Source: Candidatus Kuenenia stuttgartensis (GTDB taxonomy: Bacteria; Planctomycetota; Planctomycetia; Planctomycetales; Planctomycetaceae). From it: a stretch of 56,583 nt of DNA. Every line of letters starts with the position of its first letter. The first letter of the stretch is position 1. The notes below the pieces were generated by a model, which saw only the letters and a program-made list of their open reading frames with translations, was not told the origin of the DNA and searched no databases. Of the stretch, positions 16,110-24,805 are shown in pieces. The stretch spans positions 1 to 56,583 of the forward strand of contig CAMAWN010000012.1 in NCBI GenBank assembly GCA_945861865.1, given 5' to 3'. A program made the translations under genes and the position numbers.

Positions 16110-17774
16110 TCACGTTTTCGGCGGTGTCGGAATGGATCGGATCGTGTTGTAGGCGAAGTCGATGTTTTCAGACTTCTGGATCGCTTGCAGAATCAGGGTG
16201 TTGAGTCGGTCTTGGATCGTCGGTCTCCGGCGCGGGTGAATCAAAAAACGGAGCGTCAAGTCGATGCCGCTGGCCGCCGCCCAAGTGCGGACGACCGGAT
16301 CGGTCGAGTCGGCTTGAATCGACAGCTCCGACGACATCCGCTGGATTTGTGAGAACGCGAGCGCGGCGGTCTGTTTGATCTCCGGCTCATCGAGCGCAAT
16401 GTTGTGCAACAGGTCGCGTGCCTTCTCCCAGTCGCTTTCGTAGGTCACGGTGTAGACCATCGAGCACCAGATATACGGATATCCGCGCGTGTAGTTGACC
16501 AACGGTTGCTTGAAGACTTGGTTGTTCAACAGCACCACGAGTCCGCCGGTCAGACTGCCGCTGATCGTGGCGTGATCGGACAGCGGAACGCACTGTTGCA
16601 GCGTGGTGTGCGTGAAGGTGATGTCCACGACCTCACCCTGATAATCGCCGATGTCCACCCAATCGCCGTTGCGATAGCCGCGTGCTCCCTTGATGAAGAA
16701 CCAAGCGGCCATGCTGGCGATCAGTTCTTGCAGAGCGATCGCCAGTCCAGCAACCGACAGGCCGAGCAGCGTCAGCAGGTTCTGGTACTGGTCAGCGAAG
16801 ACAAAGGCCAATCCGATGACTGCGGCGAGCGCGGTCAATAACGACAGAACTTTGTTGAGGTAATACCGTCGCTGCGGATCGCTGACGCGGCGATTGACGA
16901 CGACTCGCAGCACCAGCATCGCCAGCAGGACGGCCGCAAAGGTGACAACCAATCTCAGCACATAATGCCACCAACGGCCAAGTTCGCGCTCCTCGTTCAG
17001 AGCCTGCGACTCCTTGACCTTGGCGGTCGCTTCGGCCATCAGCATCTCTTCACGAGTCGCGAGAATCTGATCCGACAGTTTGCGGCTTTCGTCCGTGAGC
17101 TGTTGACGTTCGGACCACAGGTTCTTTTTCAATTCTTCCGACAAGCCGCCGTGCATCGACAGCTTCTTCTGAACGTCATCGCTGTCCTTGCGGACCCGGT
17201 TGAGTTGAGCTTGGAGCAACCCGACTTCCTTGCGGAGCGACGCGGCAATTTGTTTGGCGAGATTCGCTTCCTCGCGAGCGTTTTTGGCCTGCTCAAGTTT
17301 TTTGAAGACCGTGTCGAACGGAAGCCCCGCGTCTTTGTCGGATGACTCGGCGGCATCGCGTTGCCGGAATTCCTCTTCGCGCTGCGCGAGGTCCAGCGCC
17401 TCCTGGGCCTGTTCGGCGAGCTGCTTGGTTGAAGCCAATTCCATTTTCGCGTCGGCCAACTCATCGGTCACCGCGTTGATGGCCGCTTCCGCTTTTTCTT
17501 TGGCCTTGTCGTCATCCGCAGCGACGGCTTCCGCGAGTTGGCCCTTCGCTTCTTCCAGCGATTTGGCGGCGGCCTCTTCGGCTTCCTCGGCTTTTTCGCG
17601 TTCGAGCAGCCGACGTGTGAGTTCTCGTTCCGCTTTGAGCAATGGCGTCTCGGCTTTCGCCGAAGCGACTTCGGTCTTCGCGGACGCTGGCTCAGGAGTC
17701 TCTCGCTCTTGCGCGGCGAGCGACGATGCGGCGATCAACCACAAACCGAGACCAACCCAACTTCGTCGCCACAT
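16110..17774 (-). CDS. MscS-type mechanosensitive channel with long coiled coil
   Basis: Inner-membrane mechanosensitive channel of small conductance that opens on hypo-osmotic shock. The 554-aa chain has a Sec signal (ending SSLAAQ), then about 220 residues of Glu/Ala/Lys-rich coiled coil (residues about 45-265) expected in the periplasm, three membrane segments (about 270-375), and the pore helix with GLSVAGLAIALQELIASMAAWFF. The beta domain follows as YRNGDWVDIGDYQGEVVDITFTHTTL, with the cytoplasmic part to the end. The periplasmic region recalls the larger MscK/YbdG-like relatives. The ATG has a strong GGAGG. Downstream of gltA across a palindrome. Confidence 0.92.
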   Translation of the reverse strand: MWRRSWVGLGLWLIAASSLAAQERETPEPASAKTEVASAKAETPLLKAERELTRRLLEREKAEEAEEAAAKSLEEAKGQLAEAVAADDDKAKEKAEAAINAVTDELADAKMELASTKQLAEQAQEALDLAQREEEFRQRDAAESSDKDAGLPFDTVFKKLEQAKNAREEANLAKQIAASLRKEVGLLQAQLNRVRKDSDDVQKKLSMHGGLSEELKKNLWSERQQLTDESRKLSDQILATREEMLMAEATAKVKESQALNEERELGRWWHYVLRLVVTFAAVLLAMLVLRVVVNRRVSDPQRRYYLNKVLSLLTALAAVIGLAFVFADQYQNLLTLLGLSVAGLAIALQELIASMAAWFFIKGARGYRNGDWVDIGDYQGEVVDITFTHTTLQQCVPLSDHATISGSLTGGLVVLLNNQVFKQPLVNYTRGYPYIWCSMVYTVTYESDWEKARDLLHNIALDEPEIKQTAALAFSQIQRMSSELSIQADSTDPVVRTWAAASGIDLTLRFLIHPRRRPTIQDRLNTLILQAIQKSENIDFAYNTIRSIPTPPKT

Positions 17775-17794
17775 CGAGACCTCCGTGCTCTGAC

Positions 17795-17852
17795 GTGGGG
17801 CAGGTTTTCAACCTGCCCGCCTTGAAACGGCCGATTGAAAACCTGCCCCGCG
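17795..17852. repeat. Palindrome between gltA and the MscS gene
   Basis: Same family as 7422-7480: left arm GTGGGGCAGGTTTTCAA (17795-17811), right arm TTGAAAACCTGCCCCGC (17836-17852), one mismatch. It begins one base after the gltA TAG stop (17854-17856, minus strand). Confidence 0.85.
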
Positions 17853-17853
17853 C

Positions 17854-19128
17854 CTAGCCGCGTTTCTCCAACGGCGCAAATGCTCGCAGTGTCGCGCCGG
17901 TGTAGATTTGCCGGGGACGATTGATGCGACTCGTCGTGTCTGCGTTTTGCTCGCGCCAGTGAGCGATCCAGCCGGGCAGGCGGCCGATCGCGAACATGAC
18001 CGTGAACATGTTCGTGGGAATGCCCATCGCGCGGTAAATGATGCCGCTGTAGAAATCGACGTTCGGGTACAGCTTGCGCGCGATGAAGAACTCATCGTGC
18101 AGAGCGACCTCTTCCAGCTTCTTGGCGATGTCCAACAGTGGATCGTTGATGCCGAGCTGTCCGAGCACTTCGTCGCAGGTCTTCTTCAGGATGATAGCTC
18201 GCGGATCGAAGTTCTTGTAAACGCGATGGCCGAAGCCCATCAGCTTGAAGCCGCTGTTCTTGTTCTTGGCAAGATCGACGTACTTCTTGTAGTCGGAGCC
18301 GTCTTGGCGAATCTGCTCCAGCATTTCGAGCACGCTCTGATTGGCTCCGCCGTGCAGCGGTCCCCACAGCGCGCAGATGCCGGCCGAAATCGAGGCGTAC
18401 AAATTCGCCTGGCTGCTGCCGACGATCCGCACGGTCGAGGTGCTGCAATTCTGCTCGTGATCGGCGTGCAGGATCAGCAGCTTGTTGAGCGCTCGCACCC
18501 AGACGTCGTTGACTTGGTAGTCCTCGCACGGGATCGCAAACATCATGCGCAGAAAGTTCGCGCAGTACGACAGCTCATTTTGCGGATAGATCGTCGGCTG
18601 ACCGGCCGACTTCTTGTAGGCGTAGGCCGCAATCGTCTTGGTCTTGGCGAGCAGACGGATGATGTCCTGATCGGGATCATCGGGATCGACGTTCGGGTAA
18701 AAGGTCGAGAGCGAAGCCACCATCGACGACAGCACCGCCATTGGGTGTGCGGTTGGCGGGAAGCCCTCGTAGAACTTCTTCATGTCCTCGTGCAACATGC
18801 TGTGGCGCGTCAGCTTCTCACGGAAGACGCCGAGCTGCTGCGGATTCGGCAGCTCGCCGTAGATCAGCAGGTGCGCGACTTCGACGAACGAGGCGTGCTC
18901 GGCCAGATCGGCGATGTCGTAGCCGCGATACCTCAAGATGCCCTCTTCGCCGTCGATGAAGCAGATCGAGCTTTTGCACGCTCCGGTGTTGCCGTAGCCG
19001 GAATCGAGCGTGATCGCCCCGCTCTTGGCCCGCAGAGTCGTAATGTCGATGCCAACCTCGCCCTCGCTGCCGACGACGACGGGCAGGTCGTATTCTTTCC
19101 CGTTCAAATTCAACTTCGCGGTGTCCAT
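17854..19128 (-). CDS. gltA: Citrate synthase
   Basis: Condenses acetyl-CoA with oxaloacetate at the entry of the TCA cycle. The 424-aa length and the short N-terminal beta domain (NLNGKEYDLPVVVGSEG) fit the hexameric, NADH-sensitive bacterial type. Catalytic histidines are seen in CALWGPLHGGANQ (about residue 255) and GFGHRVYKNFDPR (about residue 300); the catalytic Asp is in VDFYSGIIYRAMGIP (about 360). The C-terminus reads GRLPGWIAHWREQ, ending ASINRPRQIYTGA-like. It is the first gene of a minus-strand run and diverges from the ABC-F gene. Confidence 0.97.
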   Translation of the reverse strand: MDTAKLNLNGKEYDLPVVVGSEGEVGIDITTLRAKSGAITLDSGYGNTGACKSSICFIDGEEGILRYRGYDIADLAEHASFVEVAHLLIYGELPNPQQLGVFREKLTRHSMLHEDMKKFYEGFPPTAHPMAVLSSMVASLSTFYPNVDPDDPDQDIIRLLAKTKTIAAYAYKKSAGQPTIYPQNELSYCANFLRMMFAIPCEDYQVNDVWVRALNKLLILHADHEQNCSTSTVRIVGSSQANLYASISAGICALWGPLHGGANQSVLEMLEQIRQDGSDYKKYVDLAKNKNSGFKLMGFGHRVYKNFDPRAIILKKTCDEVLGQLGINDPLLDIAKKLEEVALHDEFFIARKLYPNVDFYSGIIYRAMGIPTNMFTVMFAIGRLPGWIAHWREQNADTTSRINRPRQIYTGATLRAFAPLEKRG

Positions 19129-19432
19129 GAGTCTTCCGAATTCTTTCTCGTTGGGCTAGTCAGGCGAGCGCGGCGTGTGAGCGGAACGGTTCCAATCAGC
19201 GGCATTGTTATGCCCCGGACTCGATTTTTCCAACCCGCGCCGCGGAGGAGTTCATCGATGTGGCGCACGCGGCTCGCGTGCGGTTCCCTGCTGTTCGACC
19301 GGCGATTCCAGCACTGGGGAATCATCGCACGCGAGCCGCGCGCATCACGAAAGCCCCTCCGAATCCACAACTGAGCAGCACCCCGCTACAGTTCCGCACT
19401 TTCCGATCATTCTTGGCGAGGGCTCGTGGCTG
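19129..19432. other. Divergent gltA / ABC-F intergenic region
   Basis: About 304 bp holding the promoters of both genes by position. The one structure I can support is the long inverted repeat at 19265-19343. No clear -10/-35 could be assigned. Confidence 0.6.
19265..19343. repeat. Long-stem inverted repeat in the ABC-F leader
   Basis: 18-base arms with one mismatch, GCACGCGGCTCGCGTGCG (19265-19282) and CGCACGCGAGCCGCGCGC (19326-19343), about 43 bases apart. It ends 90 bp before the ABC-F start. It could be another dispersed palindrome or a leader structure; there is no T-run. Confidence 0.7.
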
Positions 19433-21217
19433 ATGGCCGTGTTGATGCAGATACTGAAGGCGTGCAAGAGTTACGGCGAACAAGTGCTGCTGGACGGGGC
19501 CGAGGCGACGTTGTCCGACGACGTGAAGGTCGGCTTCATCGGCCGCAACGGGGCGGGAAAGAGCACGCTGCTCCGAATCCTGCTGGGGGACGAGGAACTC
19601 GACAGCGGCGAGGTGACTCGGCATCCGAATTTGCAGATCGGCTATCTGCGGCAGCACGACCCGTTTCTGCCCGGCGAGTCGGCTCACGACTTTCTGATTC
19701 GCGACAGCGGGCAACCCGAATGGAAGTGCGGCGAGGTCGCCGGCCAGTTCGAGTTGAAAGGGGACTACCTCGAAGGCCCGGTCTCTCGACTATCGGGCGG
19801 TTGGCAGACGCGCGTCAAATTGGCGGCGCTGTTGCTGCACGAGCCAAACCTGCTGCTGCTCGACGAGCCGACAAACTTCCTCGACTTGCGCACCCAGATT
19901 CTGCTCGAACACTTCCTGCGACACTTCAAGGAGGCCTGTCTGATTGTCTCGCACGATCGAGCATTCCTCAACGCGACGTGCGATCACACGCTCGACCTGT
20001 CACGCGGCAAGTTGACGATGTATCCCGGTAAGATCGACGCCTTCCTGAACTATCAGCGTGACCAGAACGAGCACCTCGCCCGCTCGAACGTGGCGATCCA
20101 AGCCAAGCGGCGTGACCTCGAAGTCTTCATCGCGAAAAACAAAGCGCGAGCCAGCACCGCGACGCAAGCTCGGTCCAAATCGAAGCAGCTCGAACGTCTG
20201 GAACTCGCCGACATTGCGAGTGACGAACCAACCGCGTGCATTCGCGCGCCGCTCGTTGAACCGCGACAAGGTCCGGCGGTGCGGTGCAAGGATCTGACGA
20301 TCGGATATCCCGAACGCCAAGTCGCCAGCGGTATCGACGTGGAAATCGATCACGGCTCGCGAGCAGTCATCGTCGGCGACAACGGCCAAGGCAAGACGAC
20401 GTTCCTGCGAACAGTGGTCGATTCGCTCAAGCCGCTCGCCGGTGAGGTCCGCTGGGGCTTTGGATGCCAGATCGGTGTCTATGCTCAGCACGTCTACACC
20501 AGCCTGCCGGAGAAGGACACGGTGCTGGAATACCTCCAATACAACGCCGCGTTCGGAACGACGACGCAGAAAATTCTGAGCGTTGCCGGAGCGATGCTCT
20601 TCCGTGGCGATGCCGTGCAGAAGCGGGTCTCGGTTCTGTCAGGCGGCGAACGCGCGCGAGTCTGTCTCGCGGGACTGTTACTCTCTCCCTACAACGTGCT
20701 GGTCCTCGACGAACCGGGCAACCATCTCGATGTCGACACGGTCGAGGCACTCGCTCAAGCGATGATCGACTACAAGGGGACGGTCATCTTCACGACGCAC
20801 GACCGGCACTTCATGAAGCGCGTCGCGACGTGCGTGATCGAAGTTCGCGACGGCCACGTGACCAACTACGGCGGCGGCTACGACGCCTATCTCTACTCCG
20901 TCAACAAAGAGATCGACGACGGCGAACGTGAACTCGCCACCCGCCTCAGTAAAGCCCCACCCACCGTTCGCAGCGCCCCCGCCGTTCGTGCCCCGCGCCG
21001 CGACGATCGCGCGGTTCGCAAAGAGATCGCGACCATCGAGAAAATGATCGCCCGCCTCGACGAGCAGAAAAAGAAGGCCGCCGGTCAACTCTTGGAAACC
21101 TGCGACGCCGCCGAATCGTTGCGACTGCACAACGAAGTGACCGCCTTGACCACTCAACTCGCAGAGTCCGAAGAACGCTGGTGCCAATTACAGGTCGAGC
21201 TGGAAGAGTCCGAATGA
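19433..21217 (+). CDS. ABC-F family ATPase
   Basis: Soluble ABC protein with two fused ATPase domains and no membrane segment, acting on ribosomes (translation factor or antibiotic-resistance type). From the ATG at 19433 it is 594 aa. Domain 1 has Walker A GRNGAGKST, signature LSGGW and Walker B LLLLDEPTNFLD. The Arg/Lys-rich inter-domain linker follows (FIAKNKARASTATQARSKSK). Domain 2 has GDNGQGKTT, LSGGERARV and VLVLDEPGNHLD, where Gly replaces the usual Thr of DEPTNHLD. A C-terminal coiled coil (about residues 530-594) ends the chain. The start is ambiguous: a second ATG lies 12 bp later. Confidence 0.92.
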   Translation: MAVLMQILKACKSYGEQVLLDGAEATLSDDVKVGFIGRNGAGKSTLLRILLGDEELDSGEVTRHPNLQIGYLRQHDPFLPGESAHDFLIRDSGQPEWKCGEVAGQFELKGDYLEGPVSRLSGGWQTRVKLAALLLHEPNLLLLDEPTNFLDLRTQILLEHFLRHFKEACLIVSHDRAFLNATCDHTLDLSRGKLTMYPGKIDAFLNYQRDQNEHLARSNVAIQAKRRDLEVFIAKNKARASTATQARSKSKQLERLELADIASDEPTACIRAPLVEPRQGPAVRCKDLTIGYPERQVASGIDVEIDHGSRAVIVGDNGQGKTTFLRTVVDSLKPLAGEVRWGFGCQIGVYAQHVYTSLPEKDTVLEYLQYNAAFGTTTQKILSVAGAMLFRGDAVQKRVSVLSGGERARVCLAGLLLSPYNVLVLDEPGNHLDVDTVEALAQAMIDYKGTVIFTTHDRHFMKRVATCVIEVRDGHVTNYGGGYDAYLYSVNKEIDDGERELATRLSKAPPTVRSAPAVRAPRRDDRAVRKEIATIEKMIARLDEQKKKAAGQLLETCDAAESLRLHNEVTALTTQLAESEERWCQLQVELEESE

Positions 21218-21340
21218 CCAACCGGTTCCGTCGCCGGACGCTTACCGGTCTTTGGGAAGTGCTCTGTTGGGTTGACAGTCCGCTGAGCGGTTGGAAACTG
21301 ACCGGTCACTCATTCGTGATCGAATTCCGGAGCGACGGCC

Positions 21341-24300
21341 ATGCAACGAGTAACCTGCCTTGGCGTGATGCTGGTGGGGCACCTGCTGGTGACAACCAGC
21401 GGCGGGTTACATGCAGACGATCACGAAGATTTCTTTGAGACGAAGATTCGGCCAGTGTTGGTGGAGGTGTGTTTCCGCTGCCACGGTGACTCGAAGACAT
21501 CCGGTGAATTGCGAATCGATTCGCGTGAGATGCTGCTCAAGGGAGGTGCCTCCGGTGCGGCGATTGTTCCGGGCAAGCCGGAAGAGAGTTTGTTGATCCG
21601 CGCGATCCAACGGCAGAAAGATGTCTCCGCGATGCCGCCGGAGAAAGACAAAGCTCTGCGTCCGGAGCAAGTGGCGGACTTCGTGGCCTGGATCAAAGCG
21701 GGGGCTGTCTGGCCCGCGAAAACGGCAAAGTTCGAAACCGCGAAGCACTGGGCCTTCGAGCCAATCCGCTCGGACGCGCCGCCCAACATTCGAGTCGATG
21801 CGTGGGTGATGAACGACATCGATGCCTTCATTCGAGCCAAGCAGGAAGCTGCGGGAGTGATTTCCGCTCCGCCCGCTGACAAACGCTCGCTGCTCCGCAG
21901 GATCACCTTTAATCTGACGGGCCTGCCTCCATCGCCGGATGAGCTGCGAGAGTTTCTGAATAACGATTCGCCCGACGCCTTCGCAAAGGTGGTTGATCGG
22001 TTACTGGCCTCGCCCCAATACGGTGAGCGGTGGGGTCGGCACTGGCTGGACGTCGTCCGCTACGCCGACGCGCGAGATCTGATTCAGTTGCCGATCGAGA
22101 GCGACTTCCGCGAAGCCTGGCGGTATCGCGATTGGGTGGTTGCCTCGTTCAACCGTGATCTGCCGTACAACGAATTCATCACACGGCAACTGGCCGGTGA
22201 TCTGATGCAGCCAACCGACACGACGAAGATCGATGCCGAAGCGCTCGTTGCGACTGGGATGCTGGCGATTGCCGATTTCGTTCCCGGCGACGTCGATAAA
22301 CAGCAGATGATTGCCGATTACGTCAACGATGAAATCGACGTGGTGGGGCGAGCGTTTCTCGGACTCACGCTGGCGTGTGCTCGCTGTCACGATCACAAGT
22401 TCGATCCGATCTCGACCGAAGACTATTACGCGCTGGCCGGAATCTTTTTCAGCACGCGAGTCATTCCCAGTCCGGTGCTGGGCAACACGCCGCTGGTCCG
22501 CGTGCCGCTCCTTCCGGCCGCCGAGATTCAGGCGATCAACACTCAAACGCAACTCGACAAGCAGCGGCTGACAGAACTGTCGCAGCTCGTTCAAGTCGCC
22601 GCCGATCAGGAGTTCTTGTCGCATCTCGAACGGCAAGTGGTCGCCGCAACGCCTCGCGACTTGCCGGCGGCGGTCGAGTTCTTCCATGCGAAACCGCAGG
22701 TGCTGGCGGACTTCGCCGCAGCTCGCAAGCTCGATGCTTCCGTGTTGGAGCGGTGGGTGAAATTGCTCAAGAACGAAAGTCGCCGAACTCGTGAGAATCC
22801 GGACCGAAGCCTCACGACTTCGGCTACGGAACGTTTATTGGCCGAGACCGATCGTACGGCCCGCGCGCGACTGGCAGAGGAGATGGCAAAGAACCTGTCG
22901 ATGATCGCCGCGGAACGTCGTGAGCGGACAACGCGCGACGCGGTGTCCCGGTCGCTCGCGACGTCTGAGGTTTTGCAATTCCGCTCTGACGATTGGCACA
23001 TCGCAACCAACGCTGCTCGACAAATCACGCTGTGGCCCGATCGTGCGGCGATCGCTGACGATGCCGCACCACCTCCCGATTCGCACGGGCCTGTGTTGGC
23101 GACGGAAATGATTCACGGACAATCGCGCCCCGTGATCCGCTTTGATGGCGAGTCGGTGTTGCAGTCGCCGCGCACAGTTCCCGTCACCGGAGCGTTGTTC
23201 GCCGTCTTTCGTCCGCAGGCGGCTGTCAGTGCGGGGACACGCATCATCGGTTGGGAAGACTCGGCGGTGGGACAACACGGACTTGGTTTGATGCCCAACG
23301 CGGCGGGCGGTCTCCATGCGATCTTGCGTCGAGCGGGAGCCAGCGGCGACATCGTCGCACCGGCTCCGGCCAATTCGGATTTCCAGTTGATCAGCCTCAC
23401 TTGGGGTTCCGGCGGAGTCGCTCTGTTCCGCAACGGCGAGGCGATCGGCACGAACAAGTCGATTGATGCGGTCTCGTCCGATCCGTCGATCGCGGCCCTG
23501 CGGATCGGAGGACCAGGCTCAGGAACCGGTCAGCGATTTCGCGGCGACTTGTGCGAGTTGCGAGTTTATGGAAACCCGCTCGACGAAGCGGCCCGCACGC
23601 GAGTTGAGGCCGAGCTGCGGACTCATTGGTTCGCGCCTTCCGACAAACAGACGGCGAGCGGCGATGACGTCGCTGATCTCTACGACGAGTTGTTGTCTTC
23701 GCGCAGTCCTTATTGGATCGCTGCGGCCGATCGATCGCAGTTGCTCCCTCAGGACGTGCGCGAACGGCTTGCGGCGCAGCGCGACGAATTGGAATTGCTC
23801 AAGAAGAAACCAGCCGTCGTGATTCCTCAGGCGGTCGTCGTCCAAGACGGCGGCCCGCTCGGAACCAAGCACGAGGGGTTTCACGATGCCCCGGTTTTTC
23901 TCCGCGGCAATCCCGCGACTCCCGGCAAGATGGTTCCGCGCGGCTTTCCTCAGGTGCTGGCCGGACCCAACCCGCCAAGAATTTCGGAAGGAAGCGGCCG
24001 ACGCGAACTGGCTGACTGGCTGACGCGCCCCGATTCCGCCGCAGGCGGACTCACGGCGCGCGTCATGGTCAATCGCATCTGGCAGCATCATTTCGGTGAG
24101 GGTCTCGTTCGGACCTCGACAAACTTCGGAGTCCGCGGCGAGCGGCCCAGTCATCCAGAATTGCTCGATCACTTGGCGCGCCGCTTCATCGAATCGGGCT
24201 GGTCGATCAAGTCGCTGCACCGGCTGATCGTGTTGTCGAGCGTTTATCAGCAGAGCACGTTCGCGTCCGACGCCACACGCACGGCCGATCCCGAAAACCG

Positions 24301-24805
24301 CTGGTTGGCACGCATGCCCCGCCGACGTTTGGAAGCCGAGGCGATTCGCGATTCTCTTTTGGCGGTGTCCGGCCGGCTCGACGCGACACTCGGTGGTCCG
24401 GGCTTTCTGGAAGTCGCCGTGCCACGACGCACGCTCTATCTGATGACGTCGCGCACCGGTGCGAAAACGGCTGACTTCAATTCGCTGTTCGACGGCCCCG
24501 ATGGCGGCGGCATTCTTGAACGTCGGAATCCGTCGATTGTCGCTCCGCAGGCGTTGTATCTGCTCAACGATCCGTTGCTCGATGACGTCTCGGCGGCACT
24601 CGCGGCGCGAGTCGCTCGCGATGTCCCCTTCGGTCGCGACGACGAACGCATCTCACGCTTGTACGAGCTGGCCTTCGGACGCGCGCCGACGCCAACAGAA
24701 ATCAACATCGGCCGGCAACTCGTCGCCGATCCCACTGTCAAAGAGGCTTGGGCTCGTTACTGTCGCGTCATCCTTTGCACGAATGAGTTCATTTATGTCG
24801 ATTGA
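21341..24805 (+). CDS. PSCyt1-DUF1549-LamG-DUF1553 cytochrome-like protein
   Basis: Exported 1,154-aa planctomycete protein with a signal peptide (first 25 residues, ending LHAD). CFRCHGD near residue 45 marks PSCyt1; DUF1549 covers about residues 150-370 (GLPPSPDELREFL, SPQYGERWGRHWLDVVRYAD, second motif CARCHDHKFDPIS). A LamG/concanavalin-like domain at about 550-765 carries VIRFDGESVL and GDLCELRVYGNPLDEAAR. DUF1553 closes the chain (MVNRIWQHHFGEGLVRTSTNFG, RRRLEAEAIRDSLLAVSG). Residues about 488-496 (PDRSLTTSA) are encoded by an embedded palindrome. It overlaps the DUF1501 gene by 11 bp, implying coupling. The reaction is unknown; carbohydrate binding by LamG is inference. Confidence 0.92.
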   Translation: MQRVTCLGVMLVGHLLVTTSGGLHADDHEDFFETKIRPVLVEVCFRCHGDSKTSGELRIDSREMLLKGGASGAAIVPGKPEESLLIRAIQRQKDVSAMPPEKDKALRPEQVADFVAWIKAGAVWPAKTAKFETAKHWAFEPIRSDAPPNIRVDAWVMNDIDAFIRAKQEAAGVISAPPADKRSLLRRITFNLTGLPPSPDELREFLNNDSPDAFAKVVDRLLASPQYGERWGRHWLDVVRYADARDLIQLPIESDFREAWRYRDWVVASFNRDLPYNEFITRQLAGDLMQPTDTTKIDAEALVATGMLAIADFVPGDVDKQQMIADYVNDEIDVVGRAFLGLTLACARCHDHKFDPISTEDYYALAGIFFSTRVIPSPVLGNTPLVRVPLLPAAEIQAINTQTQLDKQRLTELSQLVQVAADQEFLSHLERQVVAATPRDLPAAVEFFHAKPQVLADFAAARKLDASVLERWVKLLKNESRRTRENPDRSLTTSATERLLAETDRTARARLAEEMAKNLSMIAAERRERTTRDAVSRSLATSEVLQFRSDDWHIATNAARQITLWPDRAAIADDAAPPPDSHGPVLATEMIHGQSRPVIRFDGESVLQSPRTVPVTGALFAVFRPQAAVSAGTRIIGWEDSAVGQHGLGLMPNAAGGLHAILRRAGASGDIVAPAPANSDFQLISLTWGSGGVALFRNGEAIGTNKSIDAVSSDPSIAALRIGGPGSGTGQRFRGDLCELRVYGNPLDEAARTRVEAELRTHWFAPSDKQTASGDDVADLYDELLSSRSPYWIAAADRSQLLPQDVRERLAAQRDELELLKKKPAVVIPQAVVVQDGGPLGTKHEGFHDAPVFLRGNPATPGKMVPRGFPQVLAGPNPPRISEGSGRRELADWLTRPDSAAGGLTARVMVNRIWQHHFGEGLVRTSTNFGVRGERPSHPELLDHLARRFIESGWSIKSLHRLIVLSSVYQQSTFASDATRTADPENRWLARMPRRRLEAEAIRDSLLAVSGRLDATLGGPGFLEVAVPRRTLYLMTSRTGAKTADFNSLFDGPDGGGILERRNPSIVAPQALYLLNDPLLDDVSAALAARVARDVPFGRDDERISRLYELAFGRAPTPTEINIGRQLVADPTVKEAWARYCRVILCTNEFIYVD
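22803..22827. repeat. GTAG-type palindrome embedded in the DUF1549/DUF1553 gene
   Basis: CCGAAG (22804-22809), an 8-base loop and CTTCGG (22818-22823), followed by CTAC. On the minus strand this is GTAG plus hairpin. It is translated in frame as part of NPDRSLTTSATER. Confidence 0.7.
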
